Source of the DNA: Narthecium ossifragum
Lineage: Eukaryota > Streptophyta > Magnoliopsida > Dioscoreales > Nartheciaceae
Direction of reading: 5' to 3'
NCBI GenBank assembly: GCA_963920575.1
Contig: OY986967.1
Span: 1,764,527 to 1,828,526 of the forward strand
DNA length: 64,000 bases
How positions within the stretch are numbered: position 1 is the stretch's first letter; each line of letters opens with the position of its first letter. A program made the position numbers and the translations under genes. Of the stretch, positions 27,613 to 40,155 are shown piece by piece. The notes beneath the pieces are model-generated. The model was not told the DNA's origin. It worked only from the letters and a program-made list of their open reading frames with translations, and searched no databases.

Positions 27613-29399
27613 GTGACAGGAAGATTGCCGCAATTGTTTGCCAAATGTGTGTTCGCAATAATTGTCTTGACATTAATGTGTAATTTGATTTGTTAATTAT
27701 AAATACAAAAGCTCATCAATTCCTACTAATTTAAGTTTTTCAAATAAATAACATGGACATGATATCGGAGTATTTGTGAACATTAATCACTAAACTTAAA
27801 AACTTAAGTCATTACTAAATGACAACATGATCTCTATAATCATCTCGTCTCCGCACCACATTGTGGCTCCTACAGGCTCGATCATGTAACGTCACACGTT
27901 AATTCTTAATTAAAGGAGTGACAGTGACATGCGGGACAAATGATTCGAACACCTCTATTCTGATAGAATGAGATAATAAATATAAATATTTGAATATTTA
28001 GCGAGCTTGATCGGACCAATGTCGGTCGAGCTAAAATCAGTACTAACTCAACTTGGTTGCAATAGGTGTTGGTCTGACCCAATCCTTAAGCCAATCAAGC
28101 CAGGCCCATCCAGGCCACTATTTAGGCTGGCTTGGCCTTCGGCCCGAGTAGCCTGCATATTCTAGTTTAATGGAGGACCATGGACTCGGCCCATCCAGAC
28201 TAGAATTTGAGACTAAGCCCACTCCTTGCTCGTTTTCCACGGCTGTCTTTTTATCATTTTGATTTGTTTTTATAAGGATGCATTTTGGACTTGGTTGCTT
28301 GTCCCAAGCTATCATCCTCAACATCGGATCATGGTCCATCAAGCTATCATCCCACCTCTTCTTTTTTCTACACGTTAACGTATCCCACCACCCATGGGAT
28401 AATTTAATTCTATGTATATGAGATATAGACTCCTAATGGGATAATTAGTATAATCTTCAAATAACGCATCAAACATGGGATAAAACAGAATAAAAGGTAG
28501 AACTTATCCTATCCTAGTCATAATCCCACGAAACAAACGCAGCCATAATGTCTTATAATACTAAGAATTCCTTCATCATATTAGAAGCAGATATGGTCCT
28601 ATATATAAGAAATAGTGTTGTCCCCTACCACTTGGTAGGGTAACTCCCTCTCATTAAACCCCATCAACCTAAGATTATCATGTCACATAGACGCCACATA
28701 GGCTCCACCTAGGACATTCTCCTGCCACGAAGGACAATGAAAGTTCACTTATAATCATAGCCTCATATGAGGATGATCATCACGTCTTATAATGTCGTTC
28801 TCAACCGTAGCTTCAAGACGGGACGGCTGAGATCTCCCACCACCTCTCGGGGCCCCGAAAGCCCAATACGGCCTAAGTGGGCTCACTAGATTCCCAAACC
28901 CAAACGCGGCCCTAATATTCTAGAAAGTAGAAAGAGACCGGAGGCCCCATAAGGCCGAAAAGCATTAAAAATCGCGCCGCAGGAGAACCCCAAGCCACCA
29001 CCACGGCCACCTCTCAGCCTCGTGACGCCAATTAGGAGCACTCCCAGAGGCACGGGCTCCGCGCCGCGTGGCATCGGCCTCCGCGCCCCATCCTGCGCTG
29101 GGCGCTATAGCGAGAGCGAGAGAGAGAGAGCTCAGCCCACGGCGCTCTGGCCTACTTCTCTCCTCGCGGCATAATCCCCTCACATATGCTTCCAAAATCC
29201 AATCCCTCCCACCACCACCACCCCCAAATCATCCACCCAAAGCATCCAAACTTCACTGGTTTCCATTTTTTTCTTCAAAGATCGGCTCTTTCTATTCCCT
29301 ATCTAGGTTTTTGAGTGGAAGTCATAATTTTTTTGGGTGTTTTTCGGAAGCTTGATCTCTCATCTGGATTCGTAGAGGGAGTTTAGAGTAGTATCGGAG
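27613..29399. other. Intergenic and Raf-kinase promoter/5' UTR
   Basis: No gene is found to about 28850. The part from about 28930 is GC-rich with a (GA)n tract at about 29112-29130 and a CT/CA-rich leader, consistent with promoter and 5' UTR of the kinase gene. I could not place a TATA box with confidence. Confidence 0.4.
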
Positions 29400-29426
29400 A
29401 TGACGGAGGAATCCGTATTCCAATAA
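29400..29426 (+). CDS. uORF of 8 codons upstream of the Raf-like kinase
   Basis: ATG at 29400 followed by MTEESVFQ and TAA at 29424-29426, six bases before the first in-frame ATG of the kinase. Its context (GAG before ATG) is no worse than that of the first kinase ATG (CCC before ATG, T after), so it could capture scanning ribosomes. Whether it lies in the transcript is inferred. Confidence 0.5.
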   Translation: MTEESVFQ

Positions 29427-29432
29427 CGTCCC

Positions 29433-32400
29433 ATGTGCAATCACAGTGTCGGGCGCCTTGGATCCGATACCGTCGCCGCCGACGCCGCCAGTGGAGGAGT
29501 CCTGGACGGGATGGATTCCCCGGTGGCAACTTCCACGCCGACCGCCAGTGACGAGTCCCCCCGTGTCAAGTTCCTGTGTAGCTTCGGCGGCAGCATCCTA
29601 CCGCGGCCCCTGGACGGTCGGCTTCGCTACGTCGGGGGCGAGACCCGCATCGTTAGCGTGCCGAGGGATGTGTCGTACGAGGAGTTGGTCGCTCGGATGC
29701 GGGTGCTCTTTGAGGGGGCCTCGGTTATCAAGTACCAGCAGCCGGATGAGGATTTGGATGCGCTGGTATCGGTGGTGAACGATGACGATGTGATGAACAT
29801 GATGGACGAGTACGACAAGCTAGGCGCCGCCGGCGATGGGATCACCCGCTTGAGAATCTTCTTGTTTTCGCACTCAGAGAATGAAGCCGCTGGACTGATC
29901 CCGTCCCACTTTGATCATGCCGATCAAGGGGGAACGGGGAGGAGGTACGTTGACGCGATTAATAATCCATTGGATACTTCTAAATCCCAGTTCGACGGGT
30001 TCGAGCAGCTGCTTGGTCTTGATGGTGGGATCCATAGCTCCTTGCATCGCCTTAATATACCCCACCCGTCTCATGGGCAGCGGGTCGGGGACATGGAGAC
30101 TCAATGGAGTCCGGCTGGCTATTCGCCTGGATGCCATACTCCTCATGATACGAGGGAATTCCCTTCGTCCCCCTCATCCGTTAGATACCATCTTGGCGCC
30201 GGGGAGTTTAATGATAGGATCGCTGAGGAGTATGTTCGGCACTCACCTGCATACCAACTTCATCAGTCCCCGCCATATGTGGAGAATGTGGTGTGGCTGC
30301 CTCCGGCGGGCGTTGTCCAGGAGAAGGCCGGGTTTCCGACTAATATAGGGATTGCTCACAATGTTATTGAAGGAAGTTGCATTTGTGACCACTGCCGCAT
30401 GGCTTTTCAGAGGGGCCAACCATCTGTATCTGGTGGCCGGTATCTCGACCCCATTTGGAAGCATGGACAGCCTCACATGGAGCAGTCAAGTGCTGGGCAT
30501 GAGTATGCTGCTCAATTCTCTGGTTCATGTGCCGAGTGCTATCGCAGTAAGGAGGCTTACTTGCTAAATCAAGAGGTGAAGTTGGACCATGGTGTCTATG
30601 TGAAGGAACAGGGAGAGCATAGAACTTTCCATAATGAGGTTCCTGGACATGAGAGGGGTTGGGCCATACACCACTGCCAATTCGGACATGCATATGTTGT
30701 TGATGGTAGCAGCGTAACTGTTCCTATTGGTCATGGTAATTTCTATGATGGGCAAATGGCGCCTTCTAACTGCATCAACCAAGATGAGACCCATTACCTT
30801 CACACTGTTAATGAACTGGGAAACGAATTGTTTCATGGCCAGAAAATGGTTGGAGGTGTTCCTCATGGCAATGTCACGGGGATTGAAGATGCTGGAGTTC
30901 GATATGGGAATTATCCTTCAGGCTATGGAGCAGATAATCTTTACCCAGGACCTCGTGGTTTGGCTCCTATTCCGTCGTTGAGGAGGATGGCTCAAGCTCC
31001 CACCTGTCCAGGGCCATCTTATGAATCACCAGGGTTGATAATTGCAAATGGGACTAGTCCGGGATTTGCTGACTTTGGCGTGGATGATCTAAATCAGAAT
31101 CCTTCGGGCGGGCAGGATGGCAACATGCCCCAGATGTTATTTGGCAATGATGGACAGCTCCCATTAACATCTGATTCTGTACAACGCCAACCTAATTCGT
31201 TGCACATGGAGGTTCCTGCAGTATTACTTCCTTTGGTACCTCCAATTTCAGACCTGATTGATGATAAAGTGATTTCTTCTGGTGGTACTGGTTATCAACA
31301 ATGTACTAAAATGGCTGATGATATGGACCAGATAGTTAGGGGTTTCATGGAGAAAACTAAGCTTGGTGAAGACTGCCGAGCGAAGCAAAGGGGCACAGCT
31401 AAAGAAGATGATGTGCTCTCAAGTCCCTCTTTGAAGAATAAACAACATTCAATCTTTGATTCAAGTGGACAGGGGGCTGCCAAAGAGGAAGGGAATTCTA
31501 CCAAACTCGATGTGTCAGATGCTGGTGTCGCATGCGTAAATGGCGATATCTCAGTTGAATGTTTGAGTTTCTTACCTGAATTGATTGCTTCCGGAAAGAA
31601 GGCAGCACTGGAAGAGGCTGAAGAGGTGAAAGCCTGGGCTGAAGCAGATGATAATGCTGATGTTCCACCTGCTCCTGACAAGAATAAATCATCTGCTCAT
31701 GAACCAGATCCTTTGGTGATTAGACTTTTAAATTATCTTTTCAATAATCTAGCCACAGTGTTACTTAGACTGATTCTCAACCTTTCACCACGCAGAATGG
31801 CCATCCAGAAGTAGGCATTGTCTCAGATGATGACGACTCCAAACTTTCTAAGATTGAGCCTACAACTGCTGAGGCTGATGCTGTGGCCAAAGGATTGCAG
31901 GTGTGGTTTGTTGCTAACTTTATGGCTTTGACCTCCTGCTTAGTTACTCTACTTATCTCTTATTGCATGTATGAAGACAATAAAACATGACGATCTTGAG
32001 GAGATCCGGGAGCTTGGATCAGGTACTTATGGTGCCGTCTTTCACGGCAAATGGAAAGGCTCTGATGTTGCGATAAAAAGAATTAAAGCTAGCTGCTTTG
32101 CTGGGAGGCCATCTGAGAGAGAACGTCTGGTAGGTTCAGAACATCGATTTCCTTTCATTGGCGAATACTAGTGGTCTTTTCCTTTCTTTCAACAGTCATC
32201 GATTATACTTTCTGTTTTTATTTTTTTATCCTTTCCTCTTTGTGTTATGCTTGCTGCATCCTCGCTTGGAATTCCCAATGAATCGCCTAAATGTTCTGTG
32301 GTCACTGGTCACCAGATTCTTAAGAGCTCCTTTTCATAGTAGTGGCAATGTATTCATCTTAACATGTGAAACGTTGACAATTCCTCCATATTTTGCTTTC

Positions 32401-35400
32401 TTCTTTGTATCTTCCATTTCTAAAGCCAACAATATGCTCCAAACCAAGTGGGAGGCATCAGGTATCCTATGAGAGGTTATGGTAATGTTATTGGATGCGA
32501 GGAAAACTTGGAGAATCTGAAAATAATGCTAGGGAGGTCCACAAAAATGACTACGGAGTAGGTATTGCTCTCAAAGATCCAAGAACGTATTCTTGGTCTC
32601 TACATGTTCCAGTTGTTTGCATAAGGAATCTTGACTGGTGTAATGGATGACTCAAGAGGTAGTGAGGTGACTCTATGCTTTTTAAGGGTTGGCAAATCTT
32701 ACACAAAGAAGGGTAGTCAGTAATGTGAAAGACAAGTTGTGGGATGATGCTTGTGGCCAAGTTTAACTCAAAAGATGTTGGAATCTAATCGGCAAGATAA
32801 CATCTATGAGAGTGCAGGATGAGGATGCGTAAGCTTGGTTAAGAATGATAAACTGATATCTTCCAGAGGTAACTAAGCTTGTCAAAAACATGGTAAGGAC
32901 TCCTTAAAAGTTACTATTGGTCTTATCCTGACATAATGCAAGCCGAGGTTCAAACCCATTCTCTTTTCGTTTAAGCACAAGTATGTGTGCTGCGCTGGCT
33001 CTGACATACTAATCTCAAAAAAATGCAGATGATCATGATCTTGCATATATAATGGATTTAATAAGGGCTTGCTTCTGATTCTGGTAGAAAGAAACTGAAT
33101 ATGATGTCAAAATTTTTGATAAACTGTTCTTTAGGTTATATTTGTGCTTTGAAAACTTATTTCGTAGACATTAGATGTGCTCATACACTATGAACAATTT
33201 GGGTTTGCTATTCTTTGAAATTATTGTCTGGAGCTTCTGAAAGTGCCTCTCTTCACTAATGGAGATTGATTTTCTCTTCATGTTGCTTCTATAGATTGCT
33301 GATTTCTGGAAAGAGGCTTTGCTGCTGAGCTCACTGCATCATCCCAATGTTGTCTCTTTCTATGGTGTAGTTCGTGATGGCCCTGGTGGAACTTTAGCAA
33401 CTGTTACAGAATTCATGGTCAATGGATCTCTTAAGCAATTTCTCCAGAAAAAAGATAGGTATTCTTCTCCTTATGATGCATTCATTGTCCATGTCATTTG
33501 TACCAAACTTTCGAGAATGCTATTTCAGTTTATAGGTTGTTTTTTTATGCAGTGATAGCACTGATGATACAGCAGCTTTAATGTCTTTCTTTCTTTGATT
33601 GAGCAGAACAATTGATCGCCGTAAAAGACTTATTCTGGCCATGGATGCTGCATTTGGCATGGAGTATCTCCACGAGAAAAATATAGTCCACTTTGATCTC
33701 AAGTGTGAGAATTTATTAGTTAACATGCGAGATCCTCATCGACCCATCTGTAAGGTGTGACAATCTTCTCTCAGTAAAAGTTCAGGACCTCACTGATTTG
33801 ATATATCTTTCTCAAAGTTGAAACATATATTCTATAGGATTTGATTCTCTTTCAGTTAGTTGAACAATATCCCTCCTTTCAGATTGGTGATTTGGGTTTA
33901 TCAAAGGTGAAACAACATACATTAGTATCAGGAGGGGTTCGTGGAACTTTGCCATGGATGGCACCAGAGCTTCTGAGTGGCAAAACTAACAAGGTTTCTG
34001 AAAAGGTGAAATCAGTTCTCCTGCAGTGTTTATCATCTGATTTCTATTGATTTTCAGTTCACTAAGCTCCATCTTTGAATCTCGTTTGGTGTAAATCATT
34101 GTTACTCACTATTGGATTCCTTTCCCTTGGATTATTGTTTTTCTTTCGGCTAAGATTAGTATAGTAAAATCTGACCTTTTATGTTTGTGCAGATTGATGT
34201 TTATTCTTTTGGTATAGTGATGTGGGAACTGCTCACTGGGGAAGAGCCTTATGCAGATAAGCGTTGTGCTTCCATAATTGGTAATACTTGCAAAGTAGTT
34301 GACTTTCATTGCATCTTTGAAAGCATAAATGACTCGATACATGAATATTCTTACATGTTCTGTTTCTTGTACACTTACAGCGATATCTAGAAGATTGACA
34401 TAATTTCTCTGCATTCTAGTATTTTTATCTCAAACCTGAAGGGAGCAGAATAACATAACCAGTTGAGACAATCACTACACCTTCTATCACTGCTATTTTT
34501 GGTTGCTTAACTGATATTATTGTTATGGAGGTTGCTATACCTCAGATCCACTTTTATCATCACATATCATACTAGCACTTTTGGCAGCATTTGGCGATTG
34601 GAATTAGTTCATCACCATTTTTGCTTGGAAAGCCAGGTTTTAGAGTTGGTGGCTATGATACCTCTTTTCCTTGTCATTGCCGAAGGAGCAGCCATTCAGT
34701 TCTGGGGCCATATTTTTTGTCTGGATTGGCGGGCTGAATCACAAATAAGTATACCATTGTTGTCAAGGAGGCAAACTAAGTGGATCGCATGGTATGGCAT
34801 AATTCGTAAAAAATGTACAGAAAGTTGATACAAAATTGTTAGCAAGATCAGGCGCAAGACTGTTATAATGATATGTACTCTTTAAACCATGCAATCGATC
34901 ACACGGTTGATGTTGATATAAGTTTGAAAACAGATTTGCTTAATTGCTTATGTTTGTTTATGTATTAGAAACCTGTTTTTCGCGTGGTGAAGAGTTGGGA
35001 TTAGGTGTATGATTTCTTTATCTCTAGAGACCATTACATATTATCGTACTATTTCACAGACTGCTTCTTGAACATTCATATGTTCAAACTGAACTATCAT
35101 ATCAGTAAGTTGTTGATATCGTTTCATATGTGCCCGGGTCCCTTTTAAGCTGAACTATCTTGGGGCAGTGTATATCATGCTGGATTGCTTCCTGCTGCTG
35201 TGAGCACCTTTGGTGTGTATTGATTCGTACGTCAATGACGAAAAAGGCAGTTTTTTATATCAATTTTCTATGTGACATCTCCGCATAAATATACTTACAA
35301 TGAAATAGTTGGAAAATTGCCGAATATCTTGGAACTTTGAGGGGTTTATGGAACTTCTGCAGTAGCAGTGGCATGTTTGAACTTCTGGAGCATTTGTAGT

Positions 35401-35674
35401 CTTGCTTTTTCCAAATTGACTAGTGTTTGTGCATGTCATGAGTTCAATAAACTCCTATTGTCTTTTTGTTCTTGTTTTAGACCATAATTAGGACTTAATG
35501 GTTGTAGGTGGAATAGTGCACAATACTTTGCGTCCCCAAATTCCTCCTTGGTGTGACCCTGAATGGAAATCTTTGATGGAAAGCTGTTGGTCTGCTGATC
35601 CGCAGGAAAGGCCATCATTCTCAGAAATTTCTCAGAAGTTGAGGAAAATGGCTGTGGCCATCAACGTGAAATGA
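29433..35674 (+). CDS. PB1-domain Raf-like MAPKKK (B group)
   Basis: Eight coding exons: 29433-31715, 31796-31900, 31977-32129, 33295-33458, 33607-33754, 33883-34005, 34193-34280, 35508-35674. All borders are GT-AG and in phase, giving 1076 residues from the first ATG. The PB1 domain spans about 45-150 ([20 protein letters not shown] to TRLRIFLFS). A long low-complexity middle follows. The kinase domain is about 802-1070: glycine loop GSGTYG, Lys in VAIKR (about 830), catalytic loop HFDLKCEN (about 930-937, His-Phe-Asp in place of His-Arg-Asp), metal-binding DLG (954-956) and APELL. Plant Raf kinases of this build act in ABA/osmotic, ethylene or auxin signalling (family knowledge); the substrate here is unknown. 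The start could instead be Met27 (29511), whose context is better. Introns 3 and 7 exceed 1.1 kb. Confidence 0.93.
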
Positions 35675-35741
35675 AGGGAATACTTGCACGCATATAATAT
35701 GCTTTCTACGAGATTTTTTTTTTTACTCCTTTTTCTCAAAA

Positions 35742-35744
<3 letters not shown>

Positions 35745-35792
<48 letters not shown>
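35745..35792. repeat. (AT)24 microsatellite
   Basis: Uninterrupted AT dinucleotide run about 70 bp after the Raf-like kinase stop codon, probably in its 3' UTR. Confidence 0.97.
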
Positions 35793-35794
<2 letters not shown>

Positions 35795-37264
35795 TTGGGA
35801 AAAAGAAAAGCATAGATGCTGCAGTATCTGGAGTATACACTTGCACAGAACATATGAGTTTTGTTTGCACAAGCCTCTATTAGTCTCTGTTAGTCATATG
35901 AACCTTCAAATCATACATGATATGAATGTTCATGTAGTGGGAGTATGCTCCCTAATTAAACTGTACAGTGGAACTCTTCTCATAATCAAGGACATGGAAG
36001 CTTGACAAAGAAAGTAAGTCCATCTTTCATGGCTTTTAACTCCGTAGTTCATGTTATCAAACTTTGCTTTCAAACCACTTGTTTCTAACATTTAAAGTGC
36101 ATTCTTCTTGTTTCCAGGATCGCGTCACCAGAGACGATTTCTAGGCTGTTGTCAATTATCTAAAGATTATGGTATTGCATGGCTCTCTTATCTTTTGACT
36201 GGAAACTTATATGCCGTAATGTAAATAAATGGTGCAGGTTTACTGCCTTCCTATTTTTACCGGCCTCAAGATAGTGCTTGGTTGTGCCCAGTGCCCACAT
36301 TTCTGTTATGATTTTGCTGCGCCAGCGTATTCATTACAGAACAGAGAGTACAATACGTAAATAATTCATACAGTTATAGATTTTTTTAAATCTCAATTTT
36401 CTGGTCAGCGTTGAATGGTCGAGGAAATCTCTCCCTCAGGGAAAAAAGCCTGAAGAAATTTATAATGGGCTGTTCTTTATTTGAAAGCAGATTAGAAACT
36501 TTCCTAATCTGTGGTTTGTTTGTGTTTGTGTGTTTTTTTTTACCTTCTTCGATGTCTCTATTGTGTCTTTGCTTGAGTTGGAGATGATTTTGATCTGGGC
36601 TTTCAATTCGGCTCTTAGTTTGAATGCTGCCCGTTATTGGATTGAACTCGAGTACAAAAAAACGAGTGGAAAAAAATACTAATGAGCTTATTTTCAGCTC
36701 AATATGTTTAACTAGAGAATAAGCGACGAGGTCGCTTATTCTCTTGAGGCATTTCAATCCAATTCGATTCTGAACTTCTGAGGTTCTTTCCAGCTCAATA
36801 AATATTTAATTATTTATATAGTTTCTTTGTGAATTTTTAATAAGCCCGATTCCCATTGCAAATTGATAAATCTAAGAACGCTTGATAGTAATTTTTAATT
36901 GGTTAGTAAACAAGAAGAAGATATTTTAGCATCAAATTCACAAGGTTGCTGCTAATGTTTCTTATCGCCGGAGAGATGGTTGAGCCCAAATACTATTAAC
37001 CCACATAAAACCGCCCCAATTCGTGCATCCAATGCTGTATGGTTGGACCAGAAATTTGCATCCAGCCCAATATCGTGTTAATATCGTGTTAATAATATGT
37101 CGTCAGTTAGGGCTGGGAGGACAGATTGTAGTTTTTGATTTTATTTTTTTTAAAGATTCAGAGACCTATTTCTCTTTTATCCTATTGATCCTTAGAGTTC
37201 TTGGATCAATAGAAGGAAATTGTCATGTACGCCATTACTCTTTACTTATTACGATCAATTACGG
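35793..37264. other. Intergenic, no gene recognised
   Basis: AT-rich sequence up to the assembly gap. It contains a perfect hairpin at 36714-36744 (separate entry). No credible coding exon. Confidence 0.5.
36714..36744. repeat. Perfect 14 bp hairpin with 3-base loop
   Basis: AGAGAATAAGCGAC, loop GAG, GTCGCTTATTCTCT: a perfect inverted repeat. There is no T-run after it, and no gene ends here. Function unknown. Confidence 0.9.
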
Positions 37265-37464
37265 NNNNNNNNNNNNNNNNNNNNNNNNNNNNNNNNNNNN
37301 NNNNNNNNNNNNNNNNNNNNNNNNNNNNNNNNNNNNNNNNNNNNNNNNNNNNNNNNNNNNNNNNNNNNNNNNNNNNNNNNNNNNNNNNNNNNNNNNNNNN
37401 NNNNNNNNNNNNNNNNNNNNNNNNNNNNNNNNNNNNNNNNNNNNNNNNNNNNNNNNNNNNNNNN
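37265..37464. other. Assembly gap (200 N)
   Basis: Exactly 200 ambiguous bases, a scaffold gap. Open frames running through it are meaningless. Confidence 1.
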
Positions 37465-37710
37465 GATGTAGGTTTTATTAGCAGGATAAGTCCATATTAT
37501 GGTGCTCCCAACAAAAACCCCTTAAATTTATTCCCCTTGTTAGTTTAAAATTTTACTTAGTTTTAAAGATTTAATATGGTATCTGAGTTGAGGTTCTAAC
37601 TTTATAAAAGATACACATAAATACTAATATCCTTTAACAAAATATAATTAAAAGGCTATATTTTATAACTATATAGGTGTTAGTGTTCTTTGGTCACTCA
37701 CTACATGGGT

Positions 37711-38713
37711 GTTATTGTTGGGAAATCCCTCTTCATGAGATCGGCGTCGACGACTTGCGGTGAGGCGGCTTGACATAGTGAACGTGTGGAGCAGCTTATG
37801 AGGCGTCAAAGGTCGACGAGGCGGTCGACGCTCGTCGAGGCAACGAGATATCGAAGGTCGACGAGGCGGTCGACGCTCGTTGAGGCAACGAGGTTTTGTC
37901 GATGGAGGACCGGGTTGGCGTCAATAGACATGCCCCTCGATCGATGCTTCATCGATGGAGGATGAAGTGATGGTCGATCGACATCAATTGCTGGCCGTTG
38001 GATTGGATGATTGGAGCATATCCACGTTTAACGAGAAGATGTGTTGAATGTTGGATCAACTTGATCCAACAGTGGCCAAGGTCTGCACCATCAAAAGGAT
38101 GCGTTACCTTAGGGTTTGTGGCTTTAAAAGAGGCCTTTTGGGCGGCTTGAAGAAGACTGATAGGCAGCCAAGAAGAAGCTGCGAAGCTTGAGAGAAAGCC
38201 ATGGGCTAGAGGGGCAGCGGGCTTGAGAGAAAGTTAGGATAAGTTGGGCTGGAGAGATAGCAAAGGCTCGAGGAAGTAAGACTTGAAAGAAAGCAAAGTA
38301 GGCAGAGAGAGAACTTTTCCGCGGATCCGCGGTATCCAGGGGACGGAATCCACGGGAGTGGATTCCGGGCGGATCCCATTTTCCGGGATCCGCATGGGAT
38401 CCGGGCGTTATCCAACCGTCGGATCCCGTTGTGCGGGATCCGTCCATCCGCCGGATCCGGGTGAGCCAAACAGGCCCTATGTAGAAGAAGGTTGGCATTT
38501 CCTTGAGTGAATGTATATGGGAGGGATGAGAGAGATTTTTATAGGAGAGTTGAGTGATTAAGGCTTATAAATCTCCTACATATTGAAGATTTCTTTCTTC
38601 GTGTAGTTTTTCCTTTGCAGTAATTTACGAGAATTTTTTCTCGTTAAATTTATGTCTCTTCCTTATTTCTTTTTTCCCTATTATTTTTCTTGCCATCAAA
38701 TCCCAACAGTTAA
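37711..38713 (+). mobile_element. Solo LTR with TGTTGGGA/TCCCAACA ends
   Basis: 993 bp (37716-38708) starting TGTTGGGAAATCCC and ending CAAATCCCAACA, an inverted terminal match of eight bases. Flanks are GTTAT and GTTAA (4 of 5). It contains a twofold 45 bp repeat (AAGGTCGACGAGGCGGTCGA) at about 37808-37890 and a GC-rich block at 38320-38480 with many GGATCC words that may be a further small insertion. No internal retroelement coding is present. Confidence 0.7.
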
Positions 38714-38847
38714 CAATAAAAATATATAAACTCTCCTATCCTTGTCCTGACTAATGTTCTTCCAGCCGGTCAAATCCCAACAGTTAACAATAAAAATATA
38801 TAAACTCAGTCACCGCTCCTTGTCCTGACTAATGTTCTTCAAGCCGG
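38696..38847. repeat. Tandem duplication of LTR edge plus flank
   Basis: The segment TCAAATCCCAACAGTTAACA through AATGTTCTTC-AGCCGG (about 75 bp) occurs twice in tandem (38696-38769, 38770-38847), with small differences. Confidence 0.88.
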
Positions 38848-39775
38848 GCATATGTGATGATCCATCAGGGGGCGTGTTAAGGCCATATAGATATATAAAA
38901 TCAGCTTATCTCATTCATTGACTTGTTATGCCCAGATTAAAGCGCTCTAAGCTGACGTGGATGGATACTAATTAAGAATCAAAATAAACACTAAAAGCTG
39001 GCTTTATAACAACTCATTTGGCATAAGCAAACGGTACGTGTTGACGTCCAAATTAAACATTCTTTAGGGTTTGACCTTAAAGACACCATGCAACACCGAT
39101 ATATGATTCTACTGCAGATCAGTCCATTAGCATCTCTCCTATTGCAAACTAGAAGGTTATGATCGATGATTTTAAAAGAACTATAGCTAGGGGTCTCATG
39201 CATAGAGTCTGTAGCAGATCCTTCCCTGAACTACTCTTAATTTGATCATCAATGACTCAAAAAGAGAGCTCAATGGCCTATCATCAACAATCTCAACAAG
39301 ACCACTAGGCTAACCCTAGTTTTTATATACTAGGTTTCATGCAAAGGAAGATCAAGTCAACCAGCCTTATCCAAGATAATAACCTAGGCCTACAATGTTG
39401 CATGATCTATTCGGACAATATATCTATCTATATCTCACCTTGTTGGCCTTAACCTTGAGGATTTTGGAGTGGAGATTGATTAGGTACTTCTACTCCATGC
39501 TGTTTAAACAAGTACAAAAATGGAGGAGGTCAGCTCTAGATGTGACTAAGCTTCTTCTTGGAGGGTTATGTGACTCTTGTTCCAATTAACATTCTTCTTT
39601 GTTTTTATATATAGTCTCATTGAATTCTCTAAACCCTTTACATGGTACCCAAAGGAACGAAGTGATCTAATCAATCATTAATCGATCAGGATGTCTTACA
39701 TGCTATATATCTCCGTTCTTCTTCATTAAGGGGCAAGTTGAAGGCAATATACTATTATAGGGTAATTATGGAGAT

Positions 39776-40155
39776 AAACTTTGTCGATAGGTACATATAT
39801 ATTGTGATCATGATTGGAGTGTGAGTGTCACGTTGTGCTATTAGCGTCCATATATAGTCTTCTCGTTATATTAGTAACATAGAGATGTGATACTAACTAG
39901 TACTAACAAACTTGACAAGACCAAATCAAACAAACCTTATTGTTTAGTATTGCTTTCTACTGAAGAAAACTTAGTTTGTCGATAGGTATTGTGATCATGA
40001 TTGGAGTGTGAGTGTCACGTTGTGCTATAGTAGTGTCCATATATAGTCTTCGTTGTCTATTGTAACATAGAGATGTGGTACTAGTACTAACAAACTTGAC
40101 AAGACCAAATTAAACAAACCTTATTGTTTAGTATTGCTTTCTACTGAAGAAAACT
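39776..40155. repeat. About 190 bp tandem duplication
   Basis: Two adjacent copies (39776-39970 and 39971-40155) beginning TTTGTCGATAGGTA and ending TTTCTACTGAAGAAAACT, with short indels. Confidence 0.9.

Noticed and set aside
28000..28345. Repeat-like GGCCCATCCAGGCC stretch with a - strand open frame
   Set aside because: Looks like a dispersed repeat; neither ends nor target duplication found, so not reported as an element.
37023..37548. Open frames crossing the N run
   Set aside because: They are open only because the gap has no stop codons.
37565..37590. TGGTATCTGAG resembling a primer binding site after the gap
   Set aside because: Two mismatches and no LTR can be defined to its left because of the N run.
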